Positions 36,762 through 41,012 of a stretch of 41,012 nucleotides of DNA are shown piece after piece (the stretch's first letter is position 1; each line of letters starts with the position of its first letter). The notes under the pieces were generated by a model, which saw nothing but the letters and a program-made list of their open reading frames with translations, did not search any database and was not told the origin of the DNA. The position numbers and the translations under genes were made by a program. This stretch comes from Thermosynechococcus sp. M46_R2017_013. GTDB lineage: Bacteria; Cyanobacteriota; Cyanobacteriia; Thermosynechococcales; Thermosynechococcaceae. The stretch covers positions 1-41,012 of the forward strand of contig DVDZ01000043.1 in the NCBI GenBank assembly GCA_015296025.1. Direction: 5' to 3'.

Positions 36762-38480
36762 ATGCGTATTAAATATCCTCCCCAAACCGTTGATCGGGTG
36801 TTGATTTTTGATACCACACTGCGGGACGGTGAACAGTCTCCGGGTGCCTCCCTGAATGTGGATGAAAAACTCACAATTGCCCGTCAACTGGCGCGACTAG
36901 GGGTGGATATTATTGAGGCGGGCTTCCCCTTTGCTAGTCCCGGTGACTTTGAGGCTGTCCAGCGGATTGCCGAAACCGTCGGCACCGAAACCGGCCCTGT
37001 GATCTGTGGCTTAGCTCGTGCCACCCGCCAAGATATTGAAGCGGCAGCCAAAGCCCTCAAGCCCGCCTACTATCCCCGCATTCACACCTTTATTGCCACC
37101 TCCGATATTCACCTAGAGTACAAGCTCAAGAAAACCCGCGCTGAAGTACTGGAAATTGCCCCAGAAATGGTGGCCTATGCCAAGTCCTTTGTGGATGATG
37201 TGGAGTTTTCCCCTGAGGATGCTGGTCGTTCAGATCCTGAGTTTCTCTATCAAGTCCTTGAGCGGGTCATTGATGCAGGTGCGACAACGATTAACATTCC
37301 CGACACCGTGGGCTACACCACCCCCACTGAATTTGGTGCCCTGATCAAAGGGATTAAGGAAAATGTGCCCAATATTGATCGCGTGGTCATCTCCGTTCAT
37401 GGTCACAACGATTTGGGTTTAGCTGTGGCCAACTTCCTAGAAGCAGTGAAAAATGGGGCGCGCCAACTGGAGTGTACGATTAACGGCATTGGTGAACGGG
37501 CAGGGAATGCTGCTCTTGAGGAATTGGTGATGGCTCTCTATGTGCGGCGGCAGTACTTTAATCCCTTCTTGGGGCGTCCACCCGAATCAGAAGCACCTCT
37601 CACAAATATCAACACCCGTGAAATTTACAAAACTTCTCGCTTAGTCTCAAACCTAACGGGGATGCTCATTCAACCCAATAAGGCGATCGTTGGTGCCAAT
37701 GCCTTTGCCCATCAATCGGGGATTCACCAAGATGGGGTTCTCAAGCATAAGCAAACCTATGAAATCATGGACGCCCAACTCATTGGTCTTGCTGATAACC
37801 AAATTGTCTTGGGCAAACTCTCTGGTCGTAATGCCTTTGCCACCCGCCTGCGGGAATTGGGCTTTGAACTCAGTGAAACCGAACTCAATAAAGCCTTTTT
37901 GCGCTTTAAGGATCTCGCCGACAAGAAAAAAGAAATCACCGACTGGGATCTCGAGGCGATCGCCAAGGATGAAACCCAAGGGATTGATCTGCGGGGCTAT
38001 CAACTGGAATTTGTCCAAGTTTCCTGTGGAGATCATGCTCGCCCGACGGCAACAGTAACCGTGCGTACCCCCAGCGGCGAAGAATTAACCGACGCAGCCA
38101 TTGGCACAGGGCCTGTGGATGCCGTTTACCGCGCCATTAATCGGGTTGTACAGATTCCCAACCGCCTCATTGAATACTCGGTGCAATCGGTTACCGCTGG
38201 CATTGATGCTATTGGTGAAGTGACGATTCGCCTACAGCACGAAGATCGCATCTATTCAGGTCATGCCGCCAACACCGACATTATTGTGGCCTCTGCCCAA
38301 GCCTACATGAATGCCCTCAACCGCCTCTATCGAGGTCTTGAACAGCGGGCGCTACATCCCCAAGCTAGGTATGCCAGAGTCCACTGCTCAGCCCTTGGAA
38401 ACCAATGGGGTTTATTTATGCCCCGTCTGCCGCCACGGACAAATTGCACCGATGGTACTCATGGATACCTATGCCTGTAA
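36762..38480 (+). CDS. leuA: 2-isopropylmalate synthase (3' end probably frameshifted)
   Basis: First committed enzyme of leucine synthesis, condensing acetyl-CoA with 2-oxoisovalerate. The catalytic TIM barrel shows [15 protein letters not shown] near residue 14, [11 protein letters not shown] near 171, [15 protein letters not shown] near 204 and [20 protein letters not shown] near 230. The regulatory leucine-binding domain is at about 395-530. ATG at 36762 gives the family N-terminus. The natural end is probably after ALHPQA (about 535 aa): TAG at 38366-38368 would be in frame if one base were added at CAAGCTAGG. As given, the frame runs on for about 37 odd residues over the next gene. Confidence 0.93.
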   Translation: MRIKYPPQTVDRVLIFDTTLRDGEQSPGASLNVDEKLTIARQLARLGVDIIEAGFPFASPGDFEAVQRIAETVGTETGPVICGLARATRQDIEAAAKALKPAYYPRIHTFIATSDIHLEYKLKKTRAEVLEIAPEMVAYAKSFVDDVEFSPEDAGRSDPEFLYQVLERVIDAGATTINIPDTVGYTTPTEFGALIKGIKENVPNIDRVVISVHGHNDLGLAVANFLEAVKNGARQLECTINGIGERAGNAALEELVMALYVRRQYFNPFLGRPPESEAPLTNINTREIYKTSRLVSNLTGMLIQPNKAIVGANAFAHQSGIHQDGVLKHKQTYEIMDAQLIGLADNQIVLGKLSGRNAFATRLRELGFELSETELNKAFLRFKDLADKKKEITDWDLEAIAKDETQGIDLRGYQLEFVQVSCGDHARPTATVTVRTPSGEELTDAAIGTGPVDAVYRAINRVVQIPNRLIEYSVQSVTAGIDAIGEVTIRLQHEDRIYSGHAANTDIIVASAQAYMNALNRLYRGLEQRALHPQARYARVHCSALGNQWGLFMPRLPPRTNCTDGTHGYLCL

Positions 38481-38844
38481 CTTTTGTCGCCATATTTTCA
38501 GCCTAGATGTTGTCCATCAAACGGCGCAGCTCGAAGATAGTGCCATGCCATTTCGCTGGCAGTGGACTGGTACCCACTGGCGATCGCTCAACCGTCCTCC
38601 TGTTACTCTGACCTACACTGCGATGATTCTGGCCATTTTGCTGATGACACTACCGCCTGCTTTAATTTGGCTGGCCTATCGCACATTTCCCCCCCTCGAT
38701 CCACGCACCCATTGGTTTCCCCTTTTTTGGGTTGGCCTGACCTTCTTGGCTCACCTGTTGATAATACTGCGGATTTTTGCTGGCCTCCTACCAGCATCCC
38801 TTATTGGCTCTTACTTTTACCGGCGATCGCGGAGTTTACCGTAG
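38371..38844 (+). CDS. Zinc-ribbon membrane protein of unknown function
   Basis: A 157-aa protein with an N-terminal zinc-ribbon ([10 protein letters not shown] and [10 protein letters not shown], two CxxC knuckles about 20 residues apart, near residues 17 and 37) and two C-terminal membrane helices ([23 protein letters not shown] and [21 protein letters not shown]). It probably sits in the cytoplasmic membrane with the ribbon inside. I know no functional name for this arrangement. ATG at 38371 starts just past the leuA end proposed above, so the two are likely in one operon. The track's earlier start at 38311 lies inside leuA and is rejected. Confidence 0.75.
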   Translation: MPESTAQPLETNGVYLCPVCRHGQIAPMVLMDTYACNFCRHIFSLDVVHQTAQLEDSAMPFRWQWTGTHWRSLNRPPVTLTYTAMILAILLMTLPPALIWLAYRTFPPLDPRTHWFPLFWVGLTFLAHLLIILRIFAGLLPASLIGSYFYRRSRSLP

Positions 38845-38853
38845 GGATTTGCC

Positions 38854-41012
38854 TTAACTCACTGCTGCTGAGCGAGGGACAAAAGAAGATAACACCGGCA
38901 GATCTTCCATCTGGCTCTGCTTAGCTGCCCGCACTCCGTTAACTACGATACCAACTGCCTTATTCTTTAGCCCTAAATCATACTCCTTGAGTGCTTTGGC
39001 AAACATCTCCCGTTTTGTTTTGTCCAAACGTACCACAAACAGCGCCTGATCCACGCTGGCCACAAGGCGATTCGTTTCTGCACACTGCACCATTGGTGGC
39101 GTGTCAATAATAACCAAGTCAAATGCAACTCGGGCAGAAGTCAAAAACCCATGCCATTGGGGAGAACTCAACAAACTCATTGGTTCTGGGTGCGGTTGCC
39201 CCGCTGTCAGTACCCAAAGTTTTTCAGAGTAAGCTTCAAGACAAGTGAACCAATTAGGTAAAGGAAGCGCCTCTGTCAGTAGCTCAGTGAGACCACCGCT
39301 GTTTACAATCCCGAAAACTTGATGTAGGCCGGGTTGACGCAGATTTGCGTCCACAAGCAAAACTCGCTTACCAGATGCCGCTGCAGCTAGTCCTAAATAA
39401 GCTGCAATTGTTGTCCGCCCCTCTCCTGACTGGGCAGATGTCACGGCCAGCGTGCGCTGAAGACCTAGCTGCTCTAAATGAACCAAAAGAAAATAAAAAC
39501 TCTCCTTAAAAGCGGGTGTTGCCCCTGGCAGATGGTGCTGCAGCCCCCAGAGCGTAAGGGGAGTTTCAAGGCGTGTAAACGAATACTGATCAAACTCCTT
39601 AGCTAGGGGCACTTGTCCAACAATTGAAAGTCGAGTGCTTTGCTGAACTCGTTCAACCTCCAAGAAACGGGAATCCAGCGCATCTAAAATCAAGGCTAAA
39701 ATAACCCCAGAGGTAGTTCCCAAAATTAAAGCAATTGCCAATGCCATTGACAGCCGCATCGTTACTTCATATTCTTCCGCGTTAATATCCGATAGTAACC
39801 GCCATGTAAAATCCTGCTGTGCAATTTGTAGCTGTAGTGATTGCCGCGTCTGAAGCAAAAGTTGCAGTGATTGCTGTGCCGCTGCTATACGTTGCTCAAT
39901 TTTTCGATAGGGGTTTGCTAGGCGTGTCAGTCGGGCTAATTCCTCACGAGTTACTGCGATTTGCCGAGCAAGCTCTGCATCCATGCGTCTCAGGGATTCA
40001 AGCTCAACTTTTGCTTCAATATACTTACTAATCAAATTTTCTGAAACAGAACTTTGATAGCCGATCAATCCCTCTGGATTTGAGACTCGATTTCTTTGGG
40101 CAATCTGCTGAGCCTCCCGCTTAATCTGCTCTAATACTAGGCGTCTTTCTTCATCAAGGCTACGAACAGTAGGAGCATTTGGTTGTAATCTGCTTAACTC
40201 TTCAGCAAGCTTTTTTTCGACACTTGTTAGATTGTTCAATAGGCTAGTATAGTTGACCGATGTACTTAGGTTAGAAGCAACAAGTGCTTCATCAGGGGTC
40301 ATTTGCAACTGTGAATTAATAGAATCAAAAGTCTGCTGTACAGATTCTATTTTGGCAATATTTTCATTTCTTGCGGTCATCAAATTAGCTAGCTGCATTC
40401 GGTACAGATCAGCATCACTAGAGCCACTCGCGCCAATGCCACCTATAGAATCAGGCCTCAATACTTGATTTGCAGCTCGAAACTGGTTCAACTGATCTTC
40501 AAGATCATCAATTTGGCTAAGTGTTCTTTGAATTTCTTGGTTAACGTATCGTAAATTTTGAAAAATTTGCTGCTGCTTTTCTTTTTCATTAAAGTCTATA
40601 ATTTTTTCGGTAAGTAAATTGAAGACAGAATTTAGTTTACCCTTGTTATTAAATGAAAATGTAATTTGAATCACTTTAGAATTGGTGTTACCGAGACGAA
40701 GACCACCAAATTGCTGTGGCTCAATCTTGATACTTCTCCGAAAAGATTCGTAGGTGTAACTTTTAGAGTCTAGCTCAGGATAAGCTTCCAAAAGCTTGTC
40801 ATAGAGGGGTCTAAGCACTAAGTCACTGTTGAGAATCTGTATGAGAGTACTTGTATCGCCTGTTGTTTCTCCTGAAAGAAGGGGCAAACTGGGTATTGAC
40901 TGAATCATACTACTAATTGATCCTGAGCTAGTCCCAGCTCTAGCGCCCAAAGGTTTAATTGCTTCTACCTGCAAAGAAATAATTCGCTGGTAGCTCCTGA
41001 GAAATTGATAGT
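38854..41012 (-). CDS. Wzc/GumC-like polysaccharide co-polymerase with BY-kinase-like domain (5' end outside window)
   Basis: Inner-membrane protein of exopolysaccharide export. The frame stays open to the window edge: the codons before the track's TTG start at 40974 read YQFLRSYQRIIS, so the N-terminus is missing. Visible order is the Wzz-type region, coiled coils (about residues 130-380 of the track ORF), a membrane helix (ALAIALILGTTSGVILALIL) and a C-terminal nucleotide-binding domain. That domain has Walker A TSAQSGEGRTTIA, Walker A' VLLVDANLRQPG and Walker B LVIIDTPPMV. Walker A has Arg where Lys is usual, and the C-terminus lacks the tyrosine cluster of active BY-kinases. The gene has no HIP1 site and its 5' part is AT-rich, unlike its neighbours. 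Confidence 0.87.
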   Translation of the reverse strand, partial: YQFLRSYQRIISLQVEAIKPLGARAGTSSGSISSMIQSIPSLPLLSGETTGDTSTLIQILNSDLVLRPLYDKLLEAYPELDSKSYTYESFRRSIKIEPQQFGGLRLGNTNSKVIQITFSFNNKGKLNSVFNLLTEKIIDFNEKEKQQQIFQNLRYVNQEIQRTLSQIDDLEDQLNQFRAANQVLRPDSIGGIGASGSSDADLYRMQLANLMTARNENIAKIESVQQTFDSINSQLQMTPDEALVASNLSTSVNYTSLLNNLTSVEKKLAEELSRLQPNAPTVRSLDEERRLVLEQIKREAQQIAQRNRVSNPEGLIGYQSSVSENLISKYIEAKVELESLRRMDAELARQIAVTREELARLTRLANPYRKIEQRIAAAQQSLQLLLQTRQSLQLQIAQQDFTWRLLSDINAEEYEVTMRLSMALAIALILGTTSGVILALILDALDSRFLEVERVQQSTRLSIVGQVPLAKEFDQYSFTRLETPLTLWGLQHHLPGATPAFKESFYFLLVHLEQLGLQRTLAVTSAQSGEGRTTIAAYLGLAAAASGKRVLLVDANLRQPGLHQVFGIVNSGGLTELLTEALPLPNWFTCLEAYSEKLWVLTAGQPHPEPMSLLSSPQWHGFLTSARVAFDLVIIDTPPMVQCAETNRLVASVDQALFVVRLDKTKREMFAKALKEYDLGLKNKAVGIVVNGVRAAKQSQMEDLPVLSSFVPRSAAVS

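Overview
The window looks like chromosomal DNA of a thermophilic unicellular cyanobacterium close to Thermosynechococcus. The evidence is frequent HIP1 octamers (GCGATCGC), cyanobacterial genes (gun4, chlD, a CRR7-like NDH-1 assembly protein, DUF3285 and DUF2232 proteins, a type 2 IPP isomerase) and high identity by eye to known Thermosynechococcus-type proteins. The genus is inferred from recalled families, not from a search.

Layout. 1-2.1 kb (minus): gun4 (cut by the window edge), an RfaE2-like nucleotidyltransferase and a LivH-type permease. 2.4-5.6 kb (plus): two tandem GT4 glycosyltransferases, the second sucrose-phosphate-synthase-like, then a DUF2085 membrane protein. 5.7-8.5 kb (plus): glnA behind a good NtcA box and followed by a terminator, then ychF. 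8.5-11.1 kb (minus): rodA, a 55-aa DUF3285 gene missing from the ORF track, ybeY and dgkA. 11.4-12.8 kb (plus): an unknown gene translationally coupled to an inositol-monophosphatase-family gene. 12.9-16.8 kb (minus): a Trp/Gln-rich unknown, gloB, a cysteine/cystine-lyase-like PLP enzyme and ruvX. 16.9-22.4 kb (plus): ileS, a decayed tnpB fragment and chlD. 22.5-24.1 kb (minus): groEL2-type chaperonin. 24.3-31.8 kb (plus): CAP-domain protein, CRR7, SRPBCC protein, argB, small secreted protein, Ctp protease, CDF transporter, geranylgeranyl-reductase-like flavoprotein and idi2. 31.8-32.5 kb (minus): DUF2232. 32.6-38.8 kb (plus): egtC, egtB, a decayed ATP-grasp ligase, a cobalamin riboswitch with cbiX, leuA and a zinc-ribbon membrane protein. 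38.9-41.0 kb (minus): a Wzc/GumC-like polysaccharide co-polymerase running off the window.

Themes. Two parts of the Mg-chelatase step (GUN4 and ChlD) are present but far apart. GlnA and ArgB both belong to nitrogen control. EgtB and EgtC form an ergothioneine-type pair with no EgtD in view. CbiX carries a His-rich tail and sits behind a B12 riboswitch.

The most consequential observation is that two normally indispensable genes, glnA and chlD, each lack exactly one G, and leuA has a 3' end best explained by a third missing base. Single-base deletion errors in the assembly are the likeliest cause. Two gene fossils, a TnpB C-terminus and a PGM1-type peptide ligase, are clearly decayed by multiple lesions. 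I did not find a convincing new multi-gene system, CRISPR array, tRNA or rRNA.
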